Positions 53,472 through 62,329 of a stretch of 64,000 nucleotides of DNA are shown here, piece after piece (the first letter of the stretch is position 1; every line of letters begins with the position of its first letter). The notes under the pieces were generated by a model, which saw only the letters and a program-made list of their open reading frames with translations, had not been told where the DNA came from and searched no databases. The stretch comes from Undibacterium sp. (lineage in GTDB: Bacteria; Pseudomonadota; Gammaproteobacteria; Burkholderiales; Burkholderiaceae_D), in the NCBI RefSeq assembly GCF_030651495.1, contig NZ_JAUSFI010000090.1:1-64000 (forward strand), given 5' to 3'. Made by a program: the position numbers and the translations under genes.

Positions 53472-54962
53472 CTATGAAGAGCAACTTACTTCCAGCTTAC
53501 TTGCCCAGTCCGGAGGTAGTTTCGCATAATTATTATGTTCTGGTTGCTCGTCAAATGGACATTCAAGTATCTCCAATAATTTTTCGATCTCTGAAAAATC
53601 TTTATTTTGCGCTTTTTCGATAGCAATCTGTGCCAGATAGTTTCTCAGTATATATTTGGGATTGGCCGCTTGCATGGTCTGTTGTCGTTGCTGGTCATTG
53701 CTTTGCTCTTGATTCAGTCTGAGCTTATATCTTTGTAGCCAATGATCCAATGCATTCCGGTCAATGAATAAATCACGAAGATATTCATCTTGGCTATCAT
53801 TGTCTTTAAGAAGTTTCCCCAATTGCCTAAATGAAAGTGTAAAGTCAGAATGATTTTTTTCCATTAATGTAAAAAAATCATCAAATAAATTTTTATCTTG
53901 ATCGAGATATTCATTCAAACCAAATTTCCGGTGCAAAAGCTGATCGAATTTTTCTTCATAATAATGCTGATAATTTGATAGCGCCACTTTGGTTTCTTCT
54001 ACGCTACCTATGAGCGGCAGCATTGCCTGACCTAGGGCGTGGCAATTCCATTGACCAATCTGTGGTTGCATATCATACGCGTAACGGCCTTGTGTGTCGG
54101 TATGGTTACAAACATGTTTCGGATCATACGATTCCATGAAGCCAAACGGGCCATAATCCAGTGTGAGGCCAAGAATCGACATATTGTCGGTATTCATTAC
54201 ACCGTGCATGAAGCCCACCGATTGCCAATGCGCCATCAGTTCTGCAGTGCGCTTCGTCACTTCCGCCAGCAAGGCTTGATAGGGATTCACGTTTGACTGC
54301 AATTCTGGAAAGTAATTTTGGATAACAAAATCGGCCAAAATTTGCAATTGCTCTGGTTGATTGTTGTAGTACCAATGCTCGAAGGAACCAAAACGAATAA
54401 AGCTGGGCGCCAGGCGGGTAAGTACCGCGGTGGTTTCGGCTTGTTCTCGCATGACATATTTATCCGAGCCGGTAAGGCACAAGGCGCGTGAGGTCGGTAT
54501 ATTTAAGCCTGCCATGGCTTCAGAGCAAAGAAACTCACGTATAGAAGAGCGCAATACAGCTCGTCCATCACCCATGCGAGAGTAGGGTGTTATGCCGGCA
54601 CCCTTGAGCTGTATTTCCATCCGTGCACTCTGCTGAGTGACTGCCACATCTCCCAGTAAAATTGCCCTACCATCTCCTAGTTGACCTGCCCAAACGCCGA
54701 ATTGATGGCCTGAATAGATCGATGCAAGAGGATAACTGTTATTGCCAAGCTTATTCCCTGTAAAAATCTCAAGGAAACTAGCGTCATCAAGCGATGAGAT
54801 ATCAAGACCCGTGGTCGCCAACATGCGTTTACTAACCCCGACCAGGTAGGGATTGGGTAAGGGTGTCGGTGTCAGATTGGTGAAAAATGCGCCAGGTAAT
54901 GAGGCAAATTTATTTTCAAAAGCTAGAGAACTCAATTCGCGTTTAAGTAGATGATCTGTCAT
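53472..54962 (-). CDS. selO: Protein adenylyltransferase SelO (YdiU)
   Basis: A 496-residue pseudokinase-fold enzyme that transfers AMP to Ser/Thr/Tyr of target proteins. The N-terminal region ([22 protein letters not shown]), the [22 protein letters not shown] segment and [22 protein letters not shown] identify the family. The C-terminus ends Cys-Ser-Ser, with a cysteine in the place of the selenocysteine of eukaryotic SelO. It is followed by msrB, a redox pairing. Confidence 0.96.
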   Translation of the reverse strand: MTDHLLKRELSSLAFENKFASLPGAFFTNLTPTPLPNPYLVGVSKRMLATTGLDISSLDDASFLEIFTGNKLGNNSYPLASIYSGHQFGVWAGQLGDGRAILLGDVAVTQQSARMEIQLKGAGITPYSRMGDGRAVLRSSIREFLCSEAMAGLNIPTSRALCLTGSDKYVMREQAETTAVLTRLAPSFIRFGSFEHWYYNNQPEQLQILADFVIQNYFPELQSNVNPYQALLAEVTKRTAELMAHWQSVGFMHGVMNTDNMSILGLTLDYGPFGFMESYDPKHVCNHTDTQGRYAYDMQPQIGQWNCHALGQAMLPLIGSVEETKVALSNYQHYYEEKFDQLLHRKFGLNEYLDQDKNLFDDFFTLMEKNHSDFTLSFRQLGKLLKDNDSQDEYLRDLFIDRNALDHWLQRYKLRLNQEQSNDQQRQQTMQAANPKYILRNYLAQIAIEKAQNKDFSEIEKLLEILECPFDEQPEHNNYAKLPPDWASKLEVSCSS

Positions 54963-55043
54963 CGAATGATCCCGTCAATAAGAGCGGGAATAAATGGAAA
55001 CGAATCTATTTTGACAGAGTCTAGAGAAAAGCGTTTTTTTCGT

Positions 55044-55087
55044 CGGCATTCTTCTTCCTCATATGTATATTTGAATGAAGAATGCCG
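55044..55087. other. Hairpin between selO and cheA
   Basis: CGGCATTCTTC (55044-55054) and GAAGAATGCCG (55077-55087) form a perfect 11-base stem with a 22-base loop. On neither strand does a T-run follow, so it is not a standard terminator. It may shield the cheA mRNA end. Confidence 0.4.
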
Positions 55088-55101
55088 AGAAACTTTATAA
55101 G

Positions 55102-56910
55102 TTATGCAGTAAGCCGCTCTGTGACTTTGCAACCGTCGAGTAGGAAAGACAAGCTGATGACTAACACTAATTCACCTTCAGCAGATCTTGCTGTGCCAGT
55201 AATACCAGGGGTGGAGATACATGTTAAAGGCTTGATAACTAGATCAGCTGTGCCGTCTACTGCATCTACCGACAAGATGTATGGATTAGGTGCAGCAATA
55301 ACAATCCCTACCCGCTCAGTGCTCTTATCATATCCTAGAACTCTACCTAATGAACGAACAGGTAATGGACGACCTAAATCACGTAATACCGGGTGGCCAC
55401 CAACACTCTCAAAGGTTTCCGGCAGCTCTACCACTCGCTGTACGGTAGCCATTGGCAGTGCAAGTGATGCACCGTCAGTGCGAACCAGCATCGTGGGTAT
55501 AATCGATAATTCAATCGGCAAACGTATCAAAAAAGTGGTGCCAGTTCCAAGCTGGGATGAAATTCGTATTGACCCGCGATGCCTTTCAACCGCTGTTTTT
55601 ACGACATCCATGCCAACTCCGCGCCCAGACACGCTTGACGCAACTTCTTTGGTGGAAAAACCGGGTAAAAAAACTAATTGGAAGGCCTCGTCATCTGACT
55701 GCGCTTCATGGGAACTGATTAGACCTTTGGAAATGGCTTTATCGCGCAATCTTTTTGCATCCATTCCTTTCCCATCGTCGCTAACTTCAATCATGACGCT
55801 GCTGGCCTCTTGCCATGCCTTCAGGTAAATAGTGGCACGAACGGATTTGGGACTCTGTGCCCGTTCTTCTGAAGTTTCAATTCCATGGTCAAGTGCATTA
55901 CGCAGCATATGTACCAGCGGGTCGTAAAGACTGTCCACTACGACGCGATCAACCTCGGTTTCTGCACCTGAGATATTGAGGTCTACGTCCTTACCAAGAT
56001 CTTTGGCTAGCTCGCGAATCAATCTAGGAAATTTCTGGAATAGTCGTCCAACTGGTTGCATGCGGGTAGCCAGTGTCGCTCTTTGCAACTCCGTGGAGTA
56101 GCGTGATGCGCGTGTGAGGGTCTCTGTGAGAGCCGACATCAAAGGCGCTGCCTCGCCATCAAATTTAAATTGTGAGAGTTTCTCTAGTAAAACAGCTGCT
56201 TGATTTGCCGCTTGAACAGATTCTCCAGCAACTTCCAGTAAAACATCGAGTTTGACTGCGTCAATTCGTATGCTTTCCTCTTTCACTGGTGCATTTTGCT
56301 TTGTTTCTGTATTTGATAGCGAGGATTTGACCGCTTCATGCTCTGCTTTGTGAGCCGGTGCTGCAATCAATGCCTCGGGGAGCGTGCCGACTGGAACGAC
56401 TGCACGATAATAAGTTTCCCAGTCGATATTATTTTGACTATTCGATGGCACCGTTTCTGCATTTTTGTGCAGCACTGTTGCTGAATTTTCTTCTTTGGCA
56501 GTAGTTACTTTTTTGCTGGAATTCGCTTTACCTTCGATGGCATCGTTTAGTAACTTTTCCAATGATTTCGGCATGGTTGAAAGTTGACTTGGATCAGTTC
56601 CATTTGACAGTGCCGTCAGTTGATCCGCAACAAAGCCGCTTGCCTCTAATGCGGCTTCGATCGCAATGGGAGTCACTGGAGATTGACCTGTCCTGAGGGC
56701 ATCAAACAGATTTTCTGTTAAATGGCAGGCTGAGACCATCGCAGTTAGGTTCATAAACCCTGCGCCACCCTTGATGGTGTGAAAAGACCTAAACACTGCA
56801 TTCAATGTGTTCATGTCTCCCGGATTTTTCTCAAGGGACAGCAAATGTTCTTCTACGTTTATCGCTAGGTCCAATGCCTCAACGACAAATTCTTTGAGCA
56901 TATCTTCCAT
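55102..56910 (-). CDS. cheA: Chemotaxis histidine kinase CheA
   Basis: A 602-residue kinase. Hpt domain with the phospho-accepting His44 (FHTIKGGAGF); a variable linker; dimerisation domain (RIDAVKLDVLLEVAGE). The ATPase domain has HMLRNALDHGIE, VSDDGKGMDAKRLR and SGRGVGMDVV; the CheW-like domain is C-terminal. No clear P2 CheY-docking domain is seen in the linker. It overlaps cheZ by one base and lacks neighbouring cheW, cheY or receptors, so it depends on genes elsewhere. Confidence 0.94.
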   Translation of the reverse strand: MEDMLKEFVVEALDLAINVEEHLLSLEKNPGDMNTLNAVFRSFHTIKGGAGFMNLTAMVSACHLTENLFDALRTGQSPVTPIAIEAALEASGFVADQLTALSNGTDPSQLSTMPKSLEKLLNDAIEGKANSSKKVTTAKEENSATVLHKNAETVPSNSQNNIDWETYYRAVVPVGTLPEALIAAPAHKAEHEAVKSSLSNTETKQNAPVKEESIRIDAVKLDVLLEVAGESVQAANQAAVLLEKLSQFKFDGEAAPLMSALTETLTRASRYSTELQRATLATRMQPVGRLFQKFPRLIRELAKDLGKDVDLNISGAETEVDRVVVDSLYDPLVHMLRNALDHGIETSEERAQSPKSVRATIYLKAWQEASSVMIEVSDDGKGMDAKRLRDKAISKGLISSHEAQSDDEAFQLVFLPGFSTKEVASSVSGRGVGMDVVKTAVERHRGSIRISSQLGTGTTFLIRLPIELSIIPTMLVRTDGASLALPMATVQRVVELPETFESVGGHPVLRDLGRPLPVRSLGRVLGYDKSTERVGIVIAAPNPYILSVDAVDGTADLVIKPLTCISTPGITGTARSAEGELVLVISLSFLLDGCKVTERLTA

Positions 56911-57653
56911 TAAAAACCCAGACTGTCAAGTAGGTTGTCTACATCGTCCTGCTCTAGTGCCGCATGAGGAGCCGATGGCCCTTCCATTAACTCAATAGCT
57001 TTTTCTTTTAATTCTAAAGGTGCATTGTCAATCAAAATTTGAGCTAACTCCCGCTCTACTGCCTGGGTGATAATGAGTACTTTTTTAATTAATTGGCCGG
57101 TTAGATCTTGAAAATCCTGCGCCATCATAATTTCAAGTAACCGTGCTTTTTCTGCATCAGTAGAGGAGATTACTGTGTTCGCAAACGTTTTTGAGTCTGC
57201 TGCCAGCAGTTTAAATTCATCGACACTCATATTTCCAGAAAATAGATTTTCCCAGCGAGCATCCATTGTCTTGGCATTCTTTGCCAATACATCCTGCTCG
57301 GGCATACCTAGATCGGTGGCATTGAGTACTTTATTGGCAGCTTGTTCAGTAAGCGTCGCAACATACTCTAATCTTCCTTGTGCATCAGAAATCTGGGATG
57401 CGACGTCTGACAAAGATCTGTCATATCCAAGCTCACGCATTGATTCATGCATCATACGCACTAGACCGCCTAATCGATCGAATATCGGTTTGGCTGATTG
57501 ATCCTCAGTGCTATGAAACATTAACTTTGAAGGGGCGAGAGTGGCCGATGCTAACGTTTGCGCTGATAACTGCGAAACGGAGACTTGAGTCTCTACACGT
57601 TGATTTGCCATTTCCTCAAACAACGCATCCAAATCATCTACTGAATCGGTCAT
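56910..57653 (-). CDS. cheZ: Chemotaxis CheY phosphatase CheZ
   Basis: A 247-residue CheZ. The catalytic helix AQDFQDLTGQLIKK contains Asp183 and Gln187 at the expected spacing for dephosphorylating CheY-P, and the C-terminal VDNLLDSLGF is the CheY-binding peptide. It is longer at the N-terminus than the E. coli protein. An AAAGGA site precedes the ATG. It is the first gene of the cheZ-cheA pair; 232 AT-rich bases upstream should hold its promoter, none identified. Confidence 0.93.
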   Translation of the reverse strand: MTDSVDDLDALFEEMANQRVETQVSVSQLSAQTLASATLAPSKLMFHSTEDQSAKPIFDRLGGLVRMMHESMRELGYDRSLSDVASQISDAQGRLEYVATLTEQAANKVLNATDLGMPEQDVLAKNAKTMDARWENLFSGNMSVDEFKLLAADSKTFANTVISSTDAEKARLLEIMMAQDFQDLTGQLIKKVLIITQAVERELAQILIDNAPLELKEKAIELMEGPSAPHAALEQDDVDNLLDSLGF

Positions 57654-57885
57654 AGTCCTTTAATCTCCATAATTACTGTGATTGTTTTTCTAATTTATAA
57701 AAAGTCTAATAACTCTTTTATAGATAAATTTTTAGATAAATTCAGATCAAATTTTTAGTTAATCACATTACCACTTAGATTAACAGTGCTCTACCTGTCT
57801 ATCATCTTACATGAGTAGGATAATTTAATCTTGACGTCGGGCAATAAAATTTATCACCATTTTATTACTGAGCTACGATTCTAAT

Positions 57886-58335
57886 TTAACTTACAACAGA
57901 ATCTAATAAAAAATTAGCTATGAATTTTTCTGGCGTCTCTATTGAATAGTAACCTAACTGCCGATTTTTTTTAGCTAACTTAAGCAAAGCTTTGTCTTTA
58001 GTTATGAGTGTATGCACTTCAGCATCTCTTGCAATCTCTAAAAATTTTTGATCATCTTTATCTGTGCAGCGTGGCAAGTGATGCAATTTCGCGAGAGGTT
58101 TTATACAGTTGATGGATGCATCAAATTCCAGAATGATTTGCTCCCTGTTCTCATTATTCACGGGGAGGTGAGAATAGTGGAGCACCGCTAACCATTCATT
58201 TCGGCAATCTTCTCTGGTGACAGCAATGATGCTACCATCTTTTAACCCACTTAAAATCAATGTCCATCTTGGGTCTTTGAAAACAAATAAATCTAGACAT
58301 ACATTGGTGTCAATTACGACCTGCTTAGGTGTCAT
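57886..58335 (-). CDS. PIN-domain protein, possible orphan toxin
   Basis: A 149-residue PIN-domain protein of the COG1569 type. Acidic active-site residues are in place: VIDTNVCLD at the N-terminus, Glu in CRNEWLAVL, and CTDKDDQKFLEIARD plus LITKDKALL in the C-terminal half. PIN proteins of toxin-antitoxin pairs cut RNA. No antitoxin-sized gene adjoins it on either side, so it may be solitary, use a distant partner, or be a housekeeping nuclease. Confidence 0.8.
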   Translation of the reverse strand: MTPKQVVIDTNVCLDLFVFKDPRWTLILSGLKDGSIIAVTREDCRNEWLAVLHYSHLPVNNENREQIILEFDASINCIKPLAKLHHLPRCTDKDDQKFLEIARDAEVHTLITKDKALLKLAKKNRQLGYYSIETPEKFIANFLLDSVVS

Positions 58336-58456
58336 TGTTTTTATCTTCCGTTCGTTGATTTAGGATTTTGCAGGCGCAAACGTTTAAAATTAATGCGATC
58401 AAAAAAGAATGAAGTTATTCAATGTATTTGTTTACCGAGAATTTTAAATAAAAATT

Positions 58457-59233
58457 ATGCTTATAGTATTATCTCCCGCTAAAAGTCTCGATTATGAAAC
58501 TCCTGCCAACACTAAAATTGCAACTACTCCGCTATTGACAATGGATGCTCTAGCGTTGATTGAAGTTGCAAGAACTCTCAGTTGTGATCAAGTTGCTAAT
58601 TTGATGGATATTTCTCCAGCGCTAGCTCAATTGAATGTTGATCGTTTTGCTAGTTGGTCACATCTTCCTAATGTGGATAAAACTAAACAGGCAATATTTG
58701 CTTTTAATGGCGATGTTTATAGTGGGTTGGATGCGAAAAACTTGGATGCGGATCAGTTGGATTATTTACAACGTCATTTGCGTATTTTGTCCGGATTGTA
58801 TGGTTTGTTGCGCCCGTTTGATTTAATGCAAGCATATCGATTGGAAATGGGAAGTCGATTGGAAAATCCTCGAGGTAAAAATTTATATTCTTTTTGGGGC
58901 GAAAAAATAACCAGCATTCTTAATGAAAAGTTGCAATGTCAAAAGTATAAAGTGCTGATTAATCTGGCATCTGAGGAATATTTTAAAGTAATTAAACCAA
59001 CACAACTAAATGTCCCAGTGATTACTCCTGTTTTCCAAGATTTTAAGAATGGCAAATACAAAATTATTTCTTTTTACGCAAAAAGAGCGCGAGGTTTAAT
59101 GGTGCGCTATTGCGCTCTGAAAATGCTTAATCATCCAGAGGAGTTGAAGTTCTTTAATTTGGATGGTTATTTATTTTGCAAAGAAGAGTCGGATCAGCAG
59201 CGATGGATTTTTCGTCGCAAGGTTGGGGAGTAA
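58457..59233 (+). CDS. yaaA: Peroxide stress protein YaaA
   Basis: A 258-residue YaaA. MLIVLSPAKSLDYE, FNGDVYSGLDA, LSGLYGLLRPFDLMQAYRLEMG and the C-terminal FYAKRARGLMVRY are diagnostic. It limits free iron and protects DNA during peroxide stress. It is divergent from the PIN gene and ends at a terminator. Confidence 0.95.
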   Translation: MLIVLSPAKSLDYETPANTKIATTPLLTMDALALIEVARTLSCDQVANLMDISPALAQLNVDRFASWSHLPNVDKTKQAIFAFNGDVYSGLDAKNLDADQLDYLQRHLRILSGLYGLLRPFDLMQAYRLEMGSRLENPRGKNLYSFWGEKITSILNEKLQCQKYKVLINLASEEYFKVIKPTQLNVPVITPVFQDFKNGKYKIISFYAKRARGLMVRYCALKMLNHPEELKFFNLDGYLFCKEESDQQRWIFRRKVGE

Positions 59234-59282
59234 ATTCACTATATTTGAATTAAATATCATTTAATTTTAGTGCTTACTTCCT

Positions 59283-59314
59283 CTTTTTAAAGACTATGTG
59301 ACGTCTTTAAAAAG
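59283..59314. terminator. Bidirectional terminator between yaaA and bamD
   Basis: The perfect 12-base stem CTTTTTAAAGAC / GTCTTTAAAAAG with an eight-base loop is AT-rich but long. Further T-runs lie just to the right. Convergent genes on both sides. Confidence 0.65.
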
Positions 59315-59340
59315 AAATTTTTTATCGTTTTTTAATAAAA

Positions 59341-60138
59341 TTACCAAAATTTCCACCAATTATTTTTGATTCGCGCATTGCCACTTAAAAAGACACTTTT
59401 AGGAAAGTTTTTCAATAGCACACGATTGGCATCGTCGCGCAAATCTGTTAGTCCCATTGCATCGTAGGATTTTATTAAAATAAACAAAGCTTCTTCGATC
59501 GCTGGTGCATCAGGATATTCTTTGATTGCAGATTGTGCCCGATTTGCTGCCGCCAAATACCCAGCGCGACGTAAATAATATTTTGCGACGTGGACATCAT
59601 ATTGCGCAAGTGTATTGACAAGGTATTTCATCCGAAGAATTGCATCCGGCGTGTATTTACTATCTGGAAATTGAACTGCAAGTTGTTTGAACGCGTCAAA
59701 TGCATCGCGAGACGCTTTCGGGTCGCGTTCTGTAATGTCCTGATTAGAAATGAAATTCAAAAAACCTAGTTGATCATTAAAATTAATCATGCCACGAAGG
59801 TAATACATGTAATCAACATTGGCGTGGTTTGGGTGCAGTTTGATAAACCGTTCAACAGAGGCTAGCGCTAATGCTTGATCGCCCTGCTTATAGTAAGCAT
59901 AAGCAATTTCCAGCTGTGCTTGTTGTGCATAAGCGCCAAATGGAAAGCGTGATTCCAGTTTTTCAAAATACTGAATTGCTTTTTCATATGCACCGTTCGA
60001 TAGCTCATCCTTTGCTTCAGCGTATAATTTTGCAGCTGACCACGTTTTGCTCTCATCAACCTTATCGCCAAATGCACCACAGCCGGATAGTGCTAAAGCG
60101 AAGATGAGACCCAACAATTTTATAGATTTAATTTGCAT
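59341..60138 (-). CDS. bamD: Outer membrane assembly lipoprotein BamD
   Basis: A 265-residue essential BAM-complex lipoprotein. Lipobox Leu-Ser-Gly-Cys20; then TPR repeats (LYAEAKDELSNGAYEKAIQYF, FGAYAQQAQLEIAYAYYKQG, PNHANVDYMYYLRG). It works with BamA in inserting beta-barrels. It is divergent from rluD with 43 bases between, the usual order in betaproteobacteria. Confidence 0.96.
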   Translation of the reverse strand: MQIKSIKLLGLIFALALSGCGAFGDKVDESKTWSAAKLYAEAKDELSNGAYEKAIQYFEKLESRFPFGAYAQQAQLEIAYAYYKQGDQALALASVERFIKLHPNHANVDYMYYLRGMINFNDQLGFLNFISNQDITERDPKASRDAFDAFKQLAVQFPDSKYTPDAILRMKYLVNTLAQYDVHVAKYYLRRAGYLAAANRAQSAIKEYPDAPAIEEALFILIKSYDAMGLTDLRDDANRVLLKNFPKSVFLSGNARIKNNWWKFW

Positions 60139-60181
60139 AAGTTTTTACGTGTGCATGAGAACAATTTACGGATTATAGCCG

Positions 60182-61210
60182 ATGGCAAATAATGTGATAC
60201 CAACTGAATCAATCATTTTGTCAAACTCTGAACTTGATAGCGTTAATAACGCGCAAGAAGAAGTCGATGATGGTTTTCCTCATGCTGAGGCAATCGAATT
60301 AAAAATGCGCCCTGATATTTGTGGTGAACGGTTAGACAAAGCATTGTCAAAACTTGTTCCACAATATTCTAGAAGTCGTATCCAACAATGGATAGAAGCA
60401 GGGTTTGTAACCGTGGATGGGCAGCCCGGGCGTACTAAAATGACTTTGCTGGGCGATGAATTCATCGTCATTTATCCTCAGGCTGCACCTGATGAAGGTG
60501 CATATAAAGCGGAAGATATTCCTCTTGAAATTGTTTATGAAGATGAATCACTTTTAGTTATAAATAAACCTGCGGGACTGGTAGTGCATCCGGCCGCAGG
60601 GAATTGGTCGGGAACTTTATTGAATGGACTGTTACACCATCGTCCGAATCTTGTCAGCGTGCCGCGGGCGGGCATAGTACATCGTCTAGATAAGGATACT
60701 TCGGGATTGATGGTCGTTGCTAAAACGCTCATAGCGCAGACCGAGTTGGTGCGGCAATTGCAGGCGAGATCCGTTAAACGGGAATATGCGGCGTTAGTTT
60801 GGGGTACTCCCAATCAGTCAGGGACTGTGGATGCTGCAATGGCGCGGCATACGCGGGACCGGCTTAAGATGGCTGTATCACAGAGTATCGTAGCCAAACC
60901 TGCAATTACGCATTTTCAGCGCTTGGCAACGGGTATGTTGGAGCGTTTTCCAGTGACCTTAGTCGCCTGCCATTTGGAAACTGGTCGTACTCATCAGATT
61001 CGAGTGCATATGCAGTCTCTGGGTTTCCCTTTGGTTGGCGATACATTGTATGGAAAGCAACATCTTATCCGATTTTTTCCTAGACAAGCTTTACAAGCGC
61101 GCAGGCTAGGTTTGATACATCCGCAAACTGGTGAGCTAATTGAATGGGAAATTCCTCTGGCATCTGATTTTGCCGAACTCTTGCAACAAGCGGGAATGAA
61201 TTTGCCATGA
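60182..61210 (+). CDS. rluD: 23S rRNA pseudouridine(1911/1915/1917) synthase RluD
   Basis: A 342-residue synthase. S4 RNA-binding domain at about 48-105 (ERLDKALSKL), then the RluA-type catalytic domain with Asp170 in HRLDKDTSGL, and the C-terminal LETGRTHQIRVHM segment. It modifies helix 69 of 23S rRNA. It is followed 13 bases later by pgeF. Confidence 0.96.
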   Translation: MANNVIPTESIILSNSELDSVNNAQEEVDDGFPHAEAIELKMRPDICGERLDKALSKLVPQYSRSRIQQWIEAGFVTVDGQPGRTKMTLLGDEFIVIYPQAAPDEGAYKAEDIPLEIVYEDESLLVINKPAGLVVHPAAGNWSGTLLNGLLHHRPNLVSVPRAGIVHRLDKDTSGLMVVAKTLIAQTELVRQLQARSVKREYAALVWGTPNQSGTVDAAMARHTRDRLKMAVSQSIVAKPAITHFQRLATGMLERFPVTLVACHLETGRTHQIRVHMQSLGFPLVGDTLYGKQHLIRFFPRQALQARRLGLIHPQTGELIEWEIPLASDFAELLQQAGMNLP

Positions 61211-61223
61211 CCGGTCGGCAGAT

Positions 61224-62006
61224 ATGAAAATTGTTCTGCCAGATTTTTCCTTGATAAAGCCAGATTGGCCTGGCTTGCCGGCGAATGTGCATGCATACAC
61301 GACGACGAGGAAAGGCGGTGTCAGCCTTGCACCGTTTGATGGAGGCCACACCTATAATGGATTTAACCTTGCTTCACATGTTGGAGATGATCCGGTAGCG
61401 GTGGCACGTAACCACCAGCGCCTGAATTTGTGTTTACCATCCCCGGTCACATTTTTGTCTCAAGTTCATGGCAATGTGGCGTCTGATGCCGCGAAAATAT
61501 TTCCCGGACATAGGGCAGATGCTTGCTTTACATCTGAGGCCTCGGTGGTCTGTGCGGTGCTGACTGCAGATTGTTTGCCTGTGCTATTCAGTGATACTAA
61601 GGGGGGCATCGTAGCTGCGGCGCATGCCGGGTGGCGGGGACTGGCATCAGGAATACTGCAGATGACAGCACAAAAAATGCGTGAGTCAGGTGCTAAAGAA
61701 ATTATTGCTTGGCTGGGTCCGGCGATTGGTCCTACGCAGTTTGAGGTGGGCCAAGATGTATTCGATGCGTTTTCTCAGATACTGAAAAATGCATCCGCAT
61801 ATTTTAGGCCTAAGCAGACTGAGCATCAATTTGAGACTAAGTATTTGGCAGATATTTATGGACTGGCAAGAAATTTATTATCTGAAGTTGGTATCAACCA
61901 AGTTGATGGCGGCATTTATTGTACGGTAACCGAATCGGATAAGTTTTATTCTTATCGTCGAGATGGGGTGACGGGCAGAATGGCTAGTGTTATATGGATG
62001 GATTAG
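61224..62006 (+). CDS. pgeF: Peptidoglycan editing factor PgeF (YfiH, laccase-domain)
   Basis: A 260-residue Cu/Zn laccase-fold protein that corrects peptidoglycan precursors with misplaced serine. Metal ligands are visible: FLSQVHG, the cysteine in LTADCLPVLF, and AAHAGWRGLASGIL; the C-terminal FYSYRRDGVTGRMA completes the signature. Co-transcribed with rluD; its stop overlaps the end of the small minus-strand gene by four bases. Confidence 0.94.
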   Translation: MKIVLPDFSLIKPDWPGLPANVHAYTTTRKGGVSLAPFDGGHTYNGFNLASHVGDDPVAVARNHQRLNLCLPSPVTFLSQVHGNVASDAAKIFPGHRADACFTSEASVVCAVLTADCLPVLFSDTKGGIVAAAHAGWRGLASGILQMTAQKMRESGAKEIIAWLGPAIGPTQFEVGQDVFDAFSQILKNASAYFRPKQTEHQFETKYLADIYGLARNLLSEVGINQVDGGIYCTVTESDKFYSYRRDGVTGRMASVIWMD

Positions 62007-62260
62007 TCGTTTTTTCCGGTTTGAGTATCATTGACTATGTTTGTATGTTCAGTAGCCGATAGTTGTATCGGCGACAGTACTTTTGATGCCGCTTGTCTGG
62101 ATTTTTTTCTTTGTGGTGTGCGCAATAGATATAAAAATAATGATAAAGGCAACACACAATAAAATAAAAACGTCATAATTCCCGCAGTCAGCGACGATTC
62201 TGTGATTGACATTAAAAAAACTACGTAAACCCAAGCTATTGCGATAATATAAATAAACAT
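62003..62260 (-). CDS. Small two-helix membrane protein, unidentified
   Basis: An 85-residue protein with two transmembrane helices (about 4-22 and 28-47), a basic segment (RTPQRKKSRQ) that fixes the C-terminus in the cytoplasm, and a polar tail. The family is unknown. It converges on pgeF with a four-base overlap and is divergent from phaC. It may be a conserved small gene of this locus; similar small membrane genes near phaC are known but I cannot name this one. Confidence 0.55.
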   Translation of the reverse strand: MFIYIIAIAWVYVVFLMSITESSLTAGIMTFLFYCVLPLSLFLYLLRTPQRKKSRQAASKVLSPIQLSATEHTNIVNDTQTGKND

Positions 62261-62329
62261 AAATCTTAAATTCGAAAATTAGTAGACTAGAATTGATTTG
62301 TAACGATACGCGAAAAACAGGAGTTCCGC

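Noticed and set aside
55082-55828. 248-codon plus-strand open frame opposite cheA
   Set aside because: It is entirely opposite the CheA kinase and CheW-like domains, Ser/Thr/Arg-rich, with no start signal.
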